A stretch of 64,000 nt of DNA from Cyrtodaria siliqua (taxonomy: Eukaryota > Mollusca > Bivalvia > Adapedonta > Hiatellidae): contig JAWPHD010000127.1 of assembly GCA_037043455.1 (NCBI GenBank), positions 255,501-319,500 on the forward strand, written 5' to 3'. This document shows, piece after piece, positions 45,438 through 56,719 of the stretch. The notes below the pieces were generated by a model. The model did no database searches and was not told where the DNA came from. It was given only the letters and a program-made list of their open reading frames with translations. The translations under genes were made by a program, and so were the position numbers. Positions within the stretch are counted from its first letter, which is position 1. Each line of letters begins with the position of its first letter.

Positions 45438-45835
45438 ATGCGGGCATGCACCTCATTAGACCAAGCATTTTCTTTTTTCGCATGCTTCAACTATTCGCTG
45501 CAGAAAATCATAGGTTCTTACAGAAATGATAGAATTGGTTTCATTTCCGAAGCTTGTTAACCCTACTGGTTTGCCACAAAATAGGCAGTCTTCCCTAAAT
45601 GAAAATGATCTCTCAGACCTAAGCGTGCGTTGTGGGTCGTCTTTCCATGTAGTAGCTTCACATTTTCTCTTGTGCCCTGCTATTCATTTAGGAATGATAT
45701 ATGTAGCTCTACATGAACATTTATGACAATTTTGCCCAGGCTGTACACATAACTTGTCGCCACGAGCTATACTTGCTCTATTTACATCATCCCACCCTTT
45801 CTTCATTAAAATAACAGAATCTTGCCCATATATAT
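45380..45835 (-). pseudogene. Cysteine-rich repeat-family protein remnant
   Basis: Minus strand from 45835: DSVILMKKGWDDVNRASIAR, GDKLCVQPGQNCHKCSCR, stop, IAGHKRKCEATTWKDDPQRT, LRSERSFSFREDCLFCGKPV, RTYDFLQRIVEACEKRK, frameshift, NAWSNEVHARIQTVHDL, then a decayed C-x2-C-H segment. The motif order (RASIARGD, FSFREDCLFCG, C-terminal VHDL) matches a family of multi-copy uncharacterised proteins in mollusc and cnidarian genomes, probably spread by a DNA transposon. Function unknown. It has at least one stop and two frameshifts. Its end was copied by the 390 bp tandem duplication. Confidence 0.65.
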
Positions 45836-46624
45836 TTATATGTTTATACATATCGTTTTTTCGTCAACCTACCTTATAAAATCATCCAAACATAATTAGA
45901 AAAGTAATATGTATAAATTAATTTAGGGTACAATTTTCAAATGCAAATAACTGTAGTAGGTCACATACCACTATTGTTTTGGGGCTACTGATTGGCTGAA
46001 AAAAGTATAGGGTGTATTAGGGAAATAGTTTTCGAAAGAGATATTTTCTGATTGGGTAGAATTGCCTGAATTATAACTGATGTACATAAAATGTCAAAAT
46101 AATATGTGAAGGTGATAAAAAAAAAAAAATGTATTTTTTCTTGCATCTAGGCTATTTTTTTGAGAAAATTGCAGGTATGGTAATTAAATTGTCAGAAATT
46201 CACATTTATTTGCTACTTGCCTGACGCTCAGCACCGTCATCAAACCGAAAGTAGGTGAAAGCACTTTTTTTAAGTGGGTCTAGGATAGTTCTTGAAAATA
46301 AAGTAGCCTAAAAGGTTCCCTTGGATGTGTAAATTGTGTTTTAGAGCCAAAAGGCTATAATGTAACCCTACGTAAAATGCAATAGTGGTATATGACCTAG
46401 TACGAACAGGCAAGATTGCAAATGAACTAGTAACCGGATAGCGCAATTATCCGATTTTCGAAATACGCTACAATGTTTTTCTTCTGAAGTGTCCAATTCT
46501 TGTTTTCTAATTATATATTTGTATATTGTTTTAGAAACATTGAACAATTTGTCCGGGGTGTTTTGTTACGTTCACTTGCTTAATATAACACTATAGTCGT
46601 GACGTCACATCGTGTTTCTCCCTT
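45836..46624. other. No gene recognised
   Basis: AT-rich with an A-run near 46115. No repeats recognised. Confidence 0.45.
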
Positions 46625-46948
46625 GATGAATTGAATTGAATGTTGTTTAAAGGCTCATCAACACAATATAGGTTATTTAGAGCCGCCCCAGAGAGAGGGG
46701 AAGGATACATAGGAATCCGGGAACCTGCTCTACTCTTATTATCGAATAGATTCCTATGGTTCTTTAACGTGCTCGGAGGATAGACCGATACACGGGACCG
46801 CCCGGTTTACGTCCCCTCCGACGGACGAGGCTAAGGGAAAGGGTCTTGCCCAAGAACACACCGATGGAACTCAGTGGCACCACGGAGGATTGAACCCGGG
46901 GCCTCCGGTTACAAATCCGCCGCGCTACCGACTGCGCCACGCCAGCCC
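46625..46948 (-). mobile_element. tRNA-derived SINE (-)
   Basis: The head at 46948-46875 (minus strand) is GGCGTGGCGCAGTCGGTAGC with a B box GGGTTCAATCC. The body reads CCGTCGGAGGGGACGTAAAC, CGGGCGGTCCCGTGTATCGG, TAAAGAACCATAGGAATC. The 3' end is GTGTTGATGAGCCTTTAAAC followed by ATTCA repeats (46627-46641). Head, conserved central domain and pentamer tail are diagnostic of a SINE. A headless fragment of the same central domain lies at 49350-49460. Confidence 0.8.
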
Positions 46949-47763
46949 TCTATGATGAGAAAACCTTGCAAAAATTCGCTTGAAAAAGATTCGCCCACAA
47001 CTCATACATAATGAGATTTTCGTAGAGTTTCTCGACCTCTTTATTTGTTATAGTTGTTTTCAGCATCCAATACGTTCGTCTAGCATAGATCAGCTTGAAG
47101 CCTCGATTTATGAGAAAAAATGTAGGTTATCCGCCAGATGGCGATGAGGAGGCGGCAAAATCAATGGCTATGAATGCAAGTTGAAAATCAACCATACATT
47201 CAAAAACAAATTGTGATGAAATATATTAACGAAATAATCCCAAAGAATAACGGAAAGATTACACTACAAAACGTTAATAGTCTATAGAGTTTGTATTCAC
47301 AAAATATGTGTGTAAACATATAAATATATCTCGCCGTTGGTAGAATATTTGACTGTTTTTGGCAGGATGGCGACTTTAATATGTACACGTCTCATTTCAG
47401 ACAACTACAGCAAAAAAAAGCAAACAAATAATTATGCAAATTACCTAGACATGAAGCCTAAGCAAAGATCCTTGATCTAAACTGCCAGTAGATGGAGACA
47501 GTAAATGACATTGTGTAGACTCTGGTTTATGGAGGACGGATCTAGTACGGTCGCATGTTTGCATATTTATATAAAATAATAACGCAACTATATATAAAGC
47601 CTATTATTCATAAGTACTCAAAAACACCGAGGTAACACGGACTGAAATAGTTCGAGGCAACTAACTCGTGTAGTGCGTTTAGTGTGTGAATGATAAGTAC
47701 ACTGCTTTCTATAGTGACATGTACAATAAATATTAGCAAACAACACGAACATATATTAAAGGC
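46949..47763. other. No gene recognised; CTCF-like word
   Basis: CCGCCAGATGGCG at 47131-47143 is close to the bilaterian CTCF core. Otherwise AT-rich without features. Confidence 0.4.
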
Positions 47764-47950
47764 AAAAAGAAGCTCGGGAATTTCCGCTTTATAATGCATT
47801 CTTCACACTCAATTCCATGTAACATATCGGGAAAGTCCCAAGATGATTTGTTTAAATAATGGGTTGCAGTTAGTTAGAGAGAGGATAGAACGGTGCTGTT
47901 GTAGACGTATAAATCACAGTACACGTTGTAACATCCACGTTTGAAATTTG
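47764..47950. mobile_element. MITE family D, partial copy
   Basis: CTCGGGAATTTCCGCTTTAT, CACTCAATTCCATGTAAC, CCCAAGATG and TGTTGTAGACGT follow the interior of the 48046-48486 copy in the same orientation, then stop. The right terminus is missing. Confidence 0.65.
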
Positions 47951-48045
47951 AGTAAAGCCTTAAATGCAAACGTACAAGTATAGGGCCGCAAGTATACATC
48001 ATTGAAAAAATACAATCATGAATAAAACGTCTTTATCGGCCTAGC

Positions 48046-48486
48046 TATACTGAAACGCAACTCGGAAATTTCCGCTATATATTGTATATACTGCGCACTT
48101 AATTTCACATAATATTCCAAATAAATCCCAAGATGTTTTTCCAAAAAAATGTGCAGTAAATTAAAGAAATGACACAGCTGTGATGTTGTAGACGTGTTAA
48201 TCACGCTACACCTTGTAACAAGAAATTCATAAATGTTGAAGTTCCTCTTTGAAACTTTGAAAAACTGAGCCAGCTCAGTACGCAATATTCTGCATCCTAA
48301 AATTGCTCAAATGATTGAGCCAAACGCGTACTCTGTCAATAATGAAAATTTGAAGGAATACTATTTGCTGTATTTTGTGTTGTTTTAGTATTTTTTTCCG
48401 AAAGGAAAGGTATTACGTAGCCATGAGAGCAGCATATTATATAGCGGAAATTCCCGAGTTGCGTTTCTTTTTCGTTTCAGGATATA
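48046..48486. mobile_element. MITE family D, copy 2
   Basis: Inverted termini TATACTGAAACGCAACTCGG/CCGAGTTGCGTTTC plus TTTCCGCTATATATTG inner repeat. The interior matches the 12.5 kb copy in inverted order (TCCCAAGATG, GATGTTGTAGACGTG, GAAGTTCCTCTTTGAAAC). No coding. Confidence 0.75.
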
Positions 48487-48804
48487 TCAATAGTATTAGT
48501 CTTTTTTAATCGATATTTAGTTGTTGTTGTTCCTTTTTTTTTGCAAAAGGGAAGTGACTTCACTTCTTGGTAAGAATTACAATAACAAATAGGTTACATT
48601 TGTAAAATGTGTACTATTTTCAAAGTAGGCGTAATATTAGGTGAGAGTATATGCTATTGAAATACTCGTAAATAAAAACAAAACAAAACATTTGTTCTAT
48701 GTTATTTTAAAAGACAAGATTATACAAAATGTCTTGGGAATGTAAATGTAATGATTAACATTTACAAAAGTATATGAATCCATTATGAGTATCCACATTA
48801 TTTT

Positions 48805-49157
48805 ATCTCGACCCTAGGGTGAGAGATAAAATTCACGCGCGCCAACATCCGGTATGCAGGAAAACATGCAAAACGTTAGTAGCTGGCGGCGTCAACGCAC
48901 ATCTTGTCTCTGATATGCAAGAAAAAGAATCTATCATGGGTATTCGGTTCAGATAGGGAATTCCAACCCTCGGTATGAGTGTTTTAATCGAAACCTAGGC
49001 AGAGCCTCGGTTCCGATAAAAACAATTATACCTCTGGTTGGAATTCTCTATCTCCACCGGATACCCATGAAAGATTCTTATATTCTTGCATATCTGACAA
49101 GGAAATCCGTCATTTTACCGGGGCTAGATACTTCCATCTCACCCTAGGGTCGAGATA
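48805..49157. mobile_element. Foldback MITE family G
   Basis: Termini ATCTCGACCCTAGGGTGAG and CTCACCCTAGGGTCGAGAT are inverted. Inside, GAATCTATCATGGGTATTCG pairs with GGATACCCATGAAAGATTCT and AGGGAATTCCAACC with GGTTGGAATTCTCT, giving a near-complete palindrome. Inner words recur in direct orientation at 49158-49240 (CACCGGATACCCATGAACGA), so a second partial copy abuts. Confidence 0.75.
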
Positions 49158-49349
49158 AGTGTCGGTATAAGTGTTTAATCGGAACCTCGGCAGGAATCCC
49201 CTATCTTCACCGGATACCCATGAACGATTCTTATAATCCCACATGGATAAACTCATGACGGATTTGTCTCATTGGCCATTGCTCTAATTGATCCTAAACA
49301 CTAACGGTGGTAGTTACTGAATTTATCCATGTTTAACGACTAAGAAAGA

Positions 49350-49460
49350 AAAAGGAATTAGAAATCCGCCCTACTATTATTAACGAATACATTCCGATGG
49401 TTCTTTAATATGCTCGAAAGACTAGTAAGTATAAACCACGGGACCGCCCGGTTTACTGGG
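49350..49460 (-). mobile_element. SINE central-domain fragment
   Basis: CCGATGGTTCTTTAATATGC and CACGGGACCGCCCGGTTTAC match 46740-46815. No tRNA head or tail is present. Confidence 0.6.
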
Positions 49461-50813
49461 CAATATTAGTGGTTAACGAGAAGATGCTTCAGAATATTCA
49501 CTTGCGGCGGATGACAAACAATATATCGCTATCGCATATCACTATAGGACTCCTATATTTAACTTTAAACATGTTACGTGTGCCACGAATAATGTTGGAT
49601 ACTTTTTTTTATAATGGTATACTCTCAACTGATCAAAAGCTATAACGCAACATGATCGTTTTTGCTTATATAACGTATAATTATGATGGACACAAACAAA
49701 TCTGGTTGCTTTCTGAGATTTTCGATGCAACTGTAGGTTGATGCATACATCATTTAGCTTTATTCACTTTCTGCATCATATTTGATCAATATTACATGTA
49801 GACAAAAATACTGAAAAGAGGACAACACATACAAACAATAGAGAAAATCTTGAGAATCCCAAAGGACCAGTATGTAATGACGCTACTGATTTATAGTCGT
49901 CCTAACTTTTACAGGCGCCACACAGCAGTATACAAACGCTAGTGTTAGTGTCAATAAATACTGAAAGGAGGCTCCTTGAAAGCAACAAACACAAACAATA
50001 GAGAAATGAAGCAGACTCGATAAACTTGATTTGTATTTACTGGAAATCAATCTTGAACTTTACTTGTTATGTTTCTTTCCTATTGTGAGCCAGCAACAGT
50101 TAATAGGAGTATCGGAATGAGTCTGGCGGCTAATAGTATTGTATTGGTTCTGGTTATACCATATTTTTTGAAAGTTATCTTTAATTCCAAACCTTGAAGT
50201 AAAACATTTTAATCCAAAAACATAGAATACGAAATGCAAAACAATACGTGTTGCATTATACGTTTGGTTCAGTATATAACGAAATGCACTGGCTACCACG
50301 ATTAGGCCGTGAAACATTGTGTAGAACCGAAAGACAAAATGAAATCATGTTTCGCGTCAAACCTCAAAACGGCTGTATGCTCGAGATTGAAGGAGCAATG
50401 ACCTTTGTAAAAACAAAAAGATTTTGGACAACTATATATAAGAGTGCGTGTTGGTGACCAACGGGCACCAATATATACAGATAATATATTCCAGCGGAGT
50501 ATAAACCCGTAGAAACCGTTCCATTAACATGTTGTTGACATGTGCCTATATCATTTTATTTCTAACCCTAACCCTAACCCTTTCATTTAGTTCGAAACCA
50601 CTCCTTTAACAATTCTCTTTTTGGAATGACGTACTGTGAATAATTATAGCACAACAAAGGTGAACATATAAACAAATAAATATAATGGCAAGCAGAAATA
50701 GTAAAGTCTTAAAGTATTTAAATACACGTTTGCTATATCAAAGTATGGTCATTAAATATTAACTAAAAGTATCGGTTTTAATCAGACAGCATTTCTGCTA
50801 TAGCTAAATACTA
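49461..50813. other. No gene recognised; telomere-like triplet
   Basis: TAACCC is repeated three times at 50562-50579, matching the animal telomere unit but far too short to be a telomere. Scraps at 49805-49850 and 49955-50008 (AATACTGAAAGGAGG, AGCAACAAACACAAACAATA) recur at 39688-39740. Confidence 0.45.
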
Positions 50814-51234
50814 AACTGTCGCCACAGCTAGTTCACTTCCGGTACAGTTTACTCATCATCCTCTACCACTTCCGGTAACGGAGATAAACGATGCCAATAC
50901 GACCACTTCCAGAGATGGCGATCAAACCGAAAATCCAGCTTCAGGTAACGTAATTCCGCTCACCATGGCAGTAACTTATACATCTAGGACGTCTTGCCTA
51001 ACGCTGTATAGTAACCTCCCTCGTGACTACTTAAGCTGGTCCAGTCACCCAGACAGCGAATGGTACGGCTACCGCTTACTAGGACTGCGTTATAACTACC
51101 TTAGTTTAAACATATTTATTTTACATCGATTGCGAAACAAGTTATTGCAACTTATATTAATCACTCTCGATGTCTTCCTGGGTAGAACTAGTACTAAGCA
51201 ATGTGGATTAATTATCTTGCTCAAGGATAAATAA
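50814..51234 (+). other. Unrecognised 140-codon open stretch
   Basis: The plus frame is open from the stop at ~50811 to 51234, with an ATG at 50965. The first part is Ser/Thr/Asp-rich (TTTSRDGDQTENPASG), the second hydrophobic. A consensus-like donor CAG/GTAACG lies at 50942. I recognise no domain. The upstream part contains ACTTCCGGTA twice and a third related ACTTCC, a spaced repeat that could equally be an ETS-site cluster. Confidence 0.2.
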
Positions 51235-51237
51235 CGT

Positions 51238-51310
51238 GGCCGCGGCGAGGATCGAACCCACGACCTCTCGATCTGAAGTTCGGCGCTCTACCACTGGACC
51301 ACGCACTCTA
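51238..51310 (-). tRNA. tRNA-like sequence (pseudo-tRNA or SINE head)
   Basis: The minus strand has a good A box (GTGGTCCAGTGGTAGAGCG) and B box (GTGGGTTCGATCC) at tRNA spacing. The predicted anticodon stem is mismatched and the acceptor ends pair poorly. No intron. Likely a tRNA-derived SINE head or pseudogene. Confidence 0.5.
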
Positions 51311-52354
51311 CCTTCGTCCAATAAGTGTTACTCTAAGCTTTAACAAAACGTGTAAATCTAAGATTCCATATACGCGGTATGCGGCATGCAAATGCGAATG
51401 CGACAAAAAATGGAAATCATGTAGACGCACGATCTTGATTCCATGCGAATACGATTTGTCATGCGGCTGCGTACTTAAAAGCAATGATGGAATCTCACAA
51501 TCATACGACGTAAATCAAACTTGCAAAACGATATTTTCATTGAAAACTTTGACAAATGAACATAAACAATACACACTCCACATTAAATAAAGTAATGACA
51601 AATAGTCTCCTCCATAGACAACCCTTATAAGCGAATGTCTGAATCGCGTACTCACAAGTACTTATCTACGTTAAAGACGAATGGCCACCATTTTTGTAGT
51701 ATTATCAATTAACACATTAAACTCTTAAACATCATATGAACATTTCTTGAAAATCCCGGAGAGAAACATATATTTAAAACCGCTACTAAGTTGTATGTTA
51801 ATAAAAGTATTATTTGCATGACGTAGATACTACTTTTACCACTGCGAGACTGCACGGGGAAATGTGGTAAATCTGAATTGTATTGCTGCACAACTATTGC
51901 CAGATAATTGATAAATTCTTTTACCTGTGGATTAATTTACCTGTTCAAAGCTTTCTACGTCATCAAATAAAATCTTATTTTCGCTTTTCATAGATATTGC
52001 AATGTGTGAATTGTAAATATTTATTGTTGTGTATCGTTTTCGATTTAAATAAACATAAACATGCTCATGAAACAAAACATGGCCGGAGATCTTAAAAACT
52101 GACACTATATACAATGTAAGTATCTAAAAAAACAAAACTTTCCATCAATAATTTGATAATACCTACTGGCGTTGAAAACGTAATACAAATTAAGCCAATA
52201 CAGTTTTACACTATCTAGCCCTTTCGGCAGATTTTACTGAATAAATCACAATTTTACTTTAGAACAATGACTTAAATAGTCAATAATTTATCACAAAATA
52301 TAGAGAATAAAATGAAACATGACTTCGATTTTTATATCTGTATTTACCTAGCCC
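51311..52354. other. No gene recognised
   Basis: Short frames only. ATGCGGCATGCAAATGCGAA-like words near 51375-51475 give a patch of degenerate GCATGCG repeats. Confidence 0.45.
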
Positions 52355-52482
52355 CATTATCGTATTGTCAACCCTATTACGTTAACTTTGTGGTTCGCCT
52401 TATATTCATCTTTGTAGTCGTTGGTTGTTTCTGTGCATGTTTGTAATTGACTGCTGTCCTTGAATGCTACAATTTCTGTTCG
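52355..52482 (+). mobile_element. RT-family 3' end fragment (+)
   Basis: ATTGTCAACCCTATTACG, GTTTCTGTGCATGTTTG, TTGACTGCTGTCCTTGAATG and CTGTTCGAG match the final ~125 bases of the family. Confidence 0.6.
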
Positions 52483-52489
52483 AGTTAAG

Positions 52490-52585
52490 CTCACATATAT
52501 AAGTTAAGCTCATATATTTATATATATATATAAGTTAAACTTATATTATATAAGTTAAGCTCATATATGTAAGTTCATATACACT
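52490..52585. repeat. AAGTTAAGCTCATATA degenerate repeats
   Basis: Four to five copies of ATAAGTTAAGCTCATATA with intervening TA runs. Confidence 0.7.
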
Positions 52586-52773
52586 CGCTTTTCGTAGGTA
52601 CCACTGTGATGTCGTTTTTTGTTTAGATTTTATATAAGCATATTTACACCTTTGCGTTAGACATGACCTTGAAAATATCGGCAATTTCTCTTCAAATACA
52701 CAACTTGTAAACATACTCATGGATTTTGATGAAATAAACCCCGAAAATACTTATACTTTATCATTAGAATGGA

Positions 52774-52970
52774 ACTAGTAATATAATGTATCAGATATAC
52801 GCATCGCTAAACTAAACTAGTAATATAATGTATCAGATATACGCATCGCTAAACTAAACTAGTAAATATACGCATCGCTAAACTAAACTAGTAATATAAT
52901 GTATCAGATATACGCATCGCTAAACTAAACTAGTAATATAATGTATCAGATATACGCATCGCTAAATTAA
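52774..52970. repeat. 42 bp minisatellite, five units
   Basis: Units starting ACTAGTAATATAATGTATCA, GATATACGCATCGCTAAACT at 52774, 52816, 52858, 52887 and 52929. The third unit lacks 13 bases. Units are almost identical. Confidence 0.9.
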
Positions 52971-53330
52971 TATTAGTAATGTAGTTGTCATATCTAACAT
53001 GGTTTATTAAAATACTCATTGCTGATTGGTTATTGTTTGTTTTTTAAAATGCTATCAAGACCTCTAACATCACGTCCTTCAACCGGTAGGACGTAATTTT
53101 AAACGATTTGCAACGTCGGAAAACATCCAAAGCAGCTATTACGTTAGTTTAAAGCAACTTTACGTAAAAAAAAAATTGATATTGTTAAAAACACGATAAA
53201 GTTGTATATTTTCTTTGTTAGTGCCGAGAGATGGATATACAATGTAAGTTGTGAGAATTTGTTTTTTATTATGTTCAATTACTCCAAAATGTGTGTATAA
53301 AATACATAAAAATGTTATGTCAGATAAAAA
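52971..53330. other. No gene recognised
   Basis: AT-rich spacer with an A-run at 53166. Confidence 0.45.
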
Positions 53331-53499
53331 AAATAAAACATTTCCAACGGGTTTATATTGCGCGAGATCAAAACCTGGTGTTTGGAACTTGAAACACATC
53401 GAAACCGCGGGCCTACGGTCCTTGGTATCTATGGCCATCAAGTCCCGCCCACCGGGTATTGATATGGGACAATATAAACCCGCTGGAAATATTTTATTT
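53331..53499. mobile_element. Foldback MITE family H
   Basis: Arms AACGGGTTTATATTG and CAATATAAACCCGCTGG with TTTCCA/GGAAAT extensions give ~35 bp inverted repeats around ~100 bases. AAATAAAA and TTTTATTT adjoin outside. No coding; the 85-codon frame across it is incidental. Confidence 0.7.
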
Positions 53500-53744
53500 C
53501 TTAATTAATAGACAACATCTTCTAAGGTAATGTTTACGTTGAAATGATAGTTATCGATCGAACATTTTGAGTTCGTTTTAAGTCATCATTTAAGACCGAT
53601 CCAATATCCGTGTATTTCAGTAATATCCCAATTGTAAGTATTAGGTAGGAACTGACCTATCGGACAATTTAAAAATAAGCATATGAGCTATACATATATA
53701 TTTGTAAATTTGAAGATATGTGCGATTTGAATCTGCATTTTGTT

Positions 53745-54305
53745 GTGTCGTCATATAAACACGTTTTTGATAAATATAGATATAAAAATCGAACAGGAAA
53801 AGCAGCATTCAATGACAACAGTCTACCACAAACACATACAGAAACAAAGAACAAATTAAAAGATGAATACAATACAAATAATACATCACAAACACAAAAG
53901 GGTTGACAATAGGGCTACCGCCTTGGAACGGCCAGTGGCAAAAAAGGCCGCGTGGGGGTTTAAACCATGTTCTAGGGTGCATGAAACCTCACACTTACCC
54001 TACTGTCAACCCAATAAAATGGGACAGTGTAAATAAGAAATCCCCACCTTGAACTATTCTCTAACCAATAAGGCAGCATTAATAGGCAATATAAGTAAAA
54101 CACAAAGATGCTCGTGTATATATAAATACAAAAAAACAATAGCCTAAAAAGCCATAAAGAAGATACTCAATGACTTGGCAGAAGCCAGAGCCAAAGAATA
54201 AACCATTGAGGGCACGACAAGACAAGACTGCAGACAAACATCAAACGTCTCACCGTTCATTTGGGCTTTAGGTAGACGTCATCATAGGGTCCACAGCCTG
54301 TCCTG
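53745..54305 (-). mobile_element. RT-family 3' region (-)
   Basis: The 3' region contiguous with the RT pseudogene at 54306-55000: ATCGAACAGGAAAAGCAGCA at the terminus, GGGTTGACAATAGGGCTACC, TTCTAGGGTGCATGAAACCT, CCCCACCTTGAACTATTC, GACTTGGCAGAAGCCAGAGC, GACGTCATCATAGGGTCCAC. It aligns end to end with 35795-36337. Confidence 0.8.
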
Positions 54306-55000
54306 TCAAATCACAATTGAAGAGGAAAGTATAGTGGCGAACTGTAAATGAGTCCACCATAAGCATGCAATGCGTTGCAAAATGATGGGGTCATTACCTC
54401 TTTTCATAAACCTTTTAACAAGTTTAACAAAGATAGTATGCAAGTGATCATGGCCAAGGATCTTACGAAGTTTGTAAATCACGTCATCATAGAAGTCAGG
54501 TTGTGATAGTCCTTGTCGCAGAAGAGTTCTTAAATTACTTTTATATTTTGAAAGAAGATCAGGGTTACGATGATACAATTTTGCAAAGGTTTCACGAAGT
54601 TTATGGTAACGGTAACCCTGATGGAGTAGCTTTTTAGTTATACAGAGATTACGAATATTAAAGTCCTCAACTCGAGTACAAACTCTAGAAAAACGAATAA
54701 GGTGAGACACATAGACCCCATAAGAAATTTCTCGGGGAACATCCCCATCTAAATGGGGATAATTAAAAATATCAAAATTAAAATCATCTCTATTGTCATA
54801 TATTTTGCTTATTATTTCAAAATTTTCCATGGAGAGATGTAAATCAAGAAAAGAAGTGTTCGTATCAGAAAAGTAATATTAGCTTTGTTAAGTTGAAGTT
54901 ATTTAGGGAATATATTATTAACCATAGTAGAAAAGAAAGGCTTGTCAATGTTTAATATGGATATGTCATCCAGATACCGAGAGGTGTCATTAAAGGCCTC
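54306..55000 (-). pseudogene. Reverse transcriptase remnant, RT family, third copy
   Basis: The minus-strand frame 54830-54306 reads YDNRDDFNFDIFNYPHLDGD, YGVYVSHLIRFSRVCTRVED, KLLHQGYRYHKLRETFAK and LRQGLSQPDFYDDVIYKLR. Upstream, in broken frames to ~55000, the RYLDDI box is still legible, with an inserted ATATGG next to it. Homology ends abruptly at GAGGCCT (~55000), the 5' truncation point. Non-functional. Confidence 0.8.
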
Positions 55001-55217
55001 TTCCATTCCAAACGTCTCAAATATGATGGAAGTATTTAATAAAAGGTGGGATTGTATCCAATTTCAACGTTTTTGGCATCATCGAGTGTAGGGCTTGTCA
55101 TTGTAAATAGTTTTATATCAAACTGTTTGTCTTGATAAGACCTTTTATTTGATACATAAAATAATATGTCATTTAAATAAAGATGTAAAATAGTATTGAT
55201 ATAATGTTCTGTTTCTT
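55001..55217. other. Spacer before the CTA array
   Basis: No feature recognised. Confidence 0.4.
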
Positions 55218-55233
55218 ACTTCTACTACTACTG

Positions 55234-55268
<35 letters not shown>

Positions 55269-55371
55269 GCTACTTATACTACTGCTACAACAACTACTAC
55301 TACCATTACTACTACTAAAGCTGCCGCTGCTGTTACTACTACTACTACTACGTCTACTACTACTGCTACAG

Positions 55372-55402
<31 letters not shown>

Positions 55403-55729
55403 CATTATTACTACTAAAGCTGCTGCTGCTACTACTACTACTACGTCTACTACTACTGCTACAGCTACTACTACTACTACTACTACTACCATTACTACTA
55501 CTAAAGCTGCTGCTGCTACTACTACTACTACGTCTACTACTACTGCTACAGCTACTACTACTACAACTACTACTACCATTACTACTACTAAAGCTGCTGC
55601 TGCTACTACTACTACTACGTCTACTACTACTGCTACAGCTACTACTACTACAACTGCTACTACCATTACTACTACTAAAGCTGCTGCTGCTGCTACTACT
55701 ACTACGTCTACTACTACTGCTACAGCTAC

Positions 55730-55762
<33 letters not shown>

Positions 55763-56007
55763 CATTACTACTACTAAAGCTGCTGCTGCTGCTACTACTA
55801 CTACGTCTACTACTACTGCTACAGCTACTACTACTACTACTACTACTACCATTTATACTACTAAAGATGCTGCTGCTACTACTACTACTAGGTCTACTAC
55901 TACTGCTACAGCTACTACTACTACAACTACTACAACTACTACTACCATTACTACTACTAAAGCTGCTGCTGCTATTACTACTACTACGTCTACTACTACT
56001 GCTACAG

Positions 56008-56047
<40 letters not shown>

Positions 56048-56638
56048 CATTACTACTACTAAAGCTGCTGCTGCTGCTACTACTACTACGTCTACTACTA
56101 CTGCTACAGCTACTACTACTACTACTACTACTACCATTTATACTACTAAAGATGCTGCTGCTACTACTACTACTAGGTCTACTACTACTGCTACAGCTAC
56201 TACTACTACAACTACTACAACTACTACTACCATTACTACTACTAAAGCTGCTGCTGCTATTACTACTACTACGTCTACTACTACTGCTACAGCTACTACT
56301 ACTACTACTACTACTACTACCATTACTACTACTAAAGCTGCTGCTGCTACTACTACTACTACTACTACGTCTACTACTACTACCATTACTACTAATAAAG
56401 CTGCTGCTGCTACTACTACTACTACTGCTACAGCTACTACTACTACTACTACTACTACCATTACTACTACTAAAGCTGCTGCTGCTACTACTACTACTAC
56501 TACGTCTACTACTACTGCTACAGCTACTACTACTACCATTACTACTAGTAAAGCTGCTGCTGCTATTACTACTACTTCTGCTACTACTACTACCATTACT
56601 ACTACTAAAGATGCTGCTGCTACTACTACTACTACGTA

Positions 56639-56681
<43 letters not shown>

Positions 56682-56719
56682 GCTACTGCAACTGCTACTA
56701 CTACTACTGCTACTACTAG
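55218..56719. repeat. CTA/CTG higher-order satellite
   Basis: 1.5 kb of CTA runs punctuated at regular intervals by AAAGCTGCTGCTG, ACGTCTACTACTACTGCTAC, AGCTACTA and ACCATTACTACTACT, making about 16 units of ~60-100 bp. A larger block containing ACCATTTATACTACTAAAGA occurs twice, at 55848 and 56133, exactly 285 bp apart. Being triplet-based, it reads without stops for 520 codons on the plus strand (Leu/Gln/Arg/Lys) and in long Val/Ala/Asp frames on the minus strand. No gene is implied. Confidence 0.95.

Noticed and set aside
50562..50581. Telomere
   Set aside because: Only three TAACCC units in interior sequence; an interstitial scrap at most.
51238..51310. Functional tRNA gene
   Set aside because: A and B boxes are good, but anticodon and acceptor stems mismatch. 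Called tRNA-like only.
52774..52970. CRISPR-like array of 42 bp repeats
   Set aside because: Units are contiguous without unique spacers and the DNA is eukaryotic.
53251..53508. 85-codon frame
   Set aside because: Crosses a foldback MITE; no domain and no codon signal.
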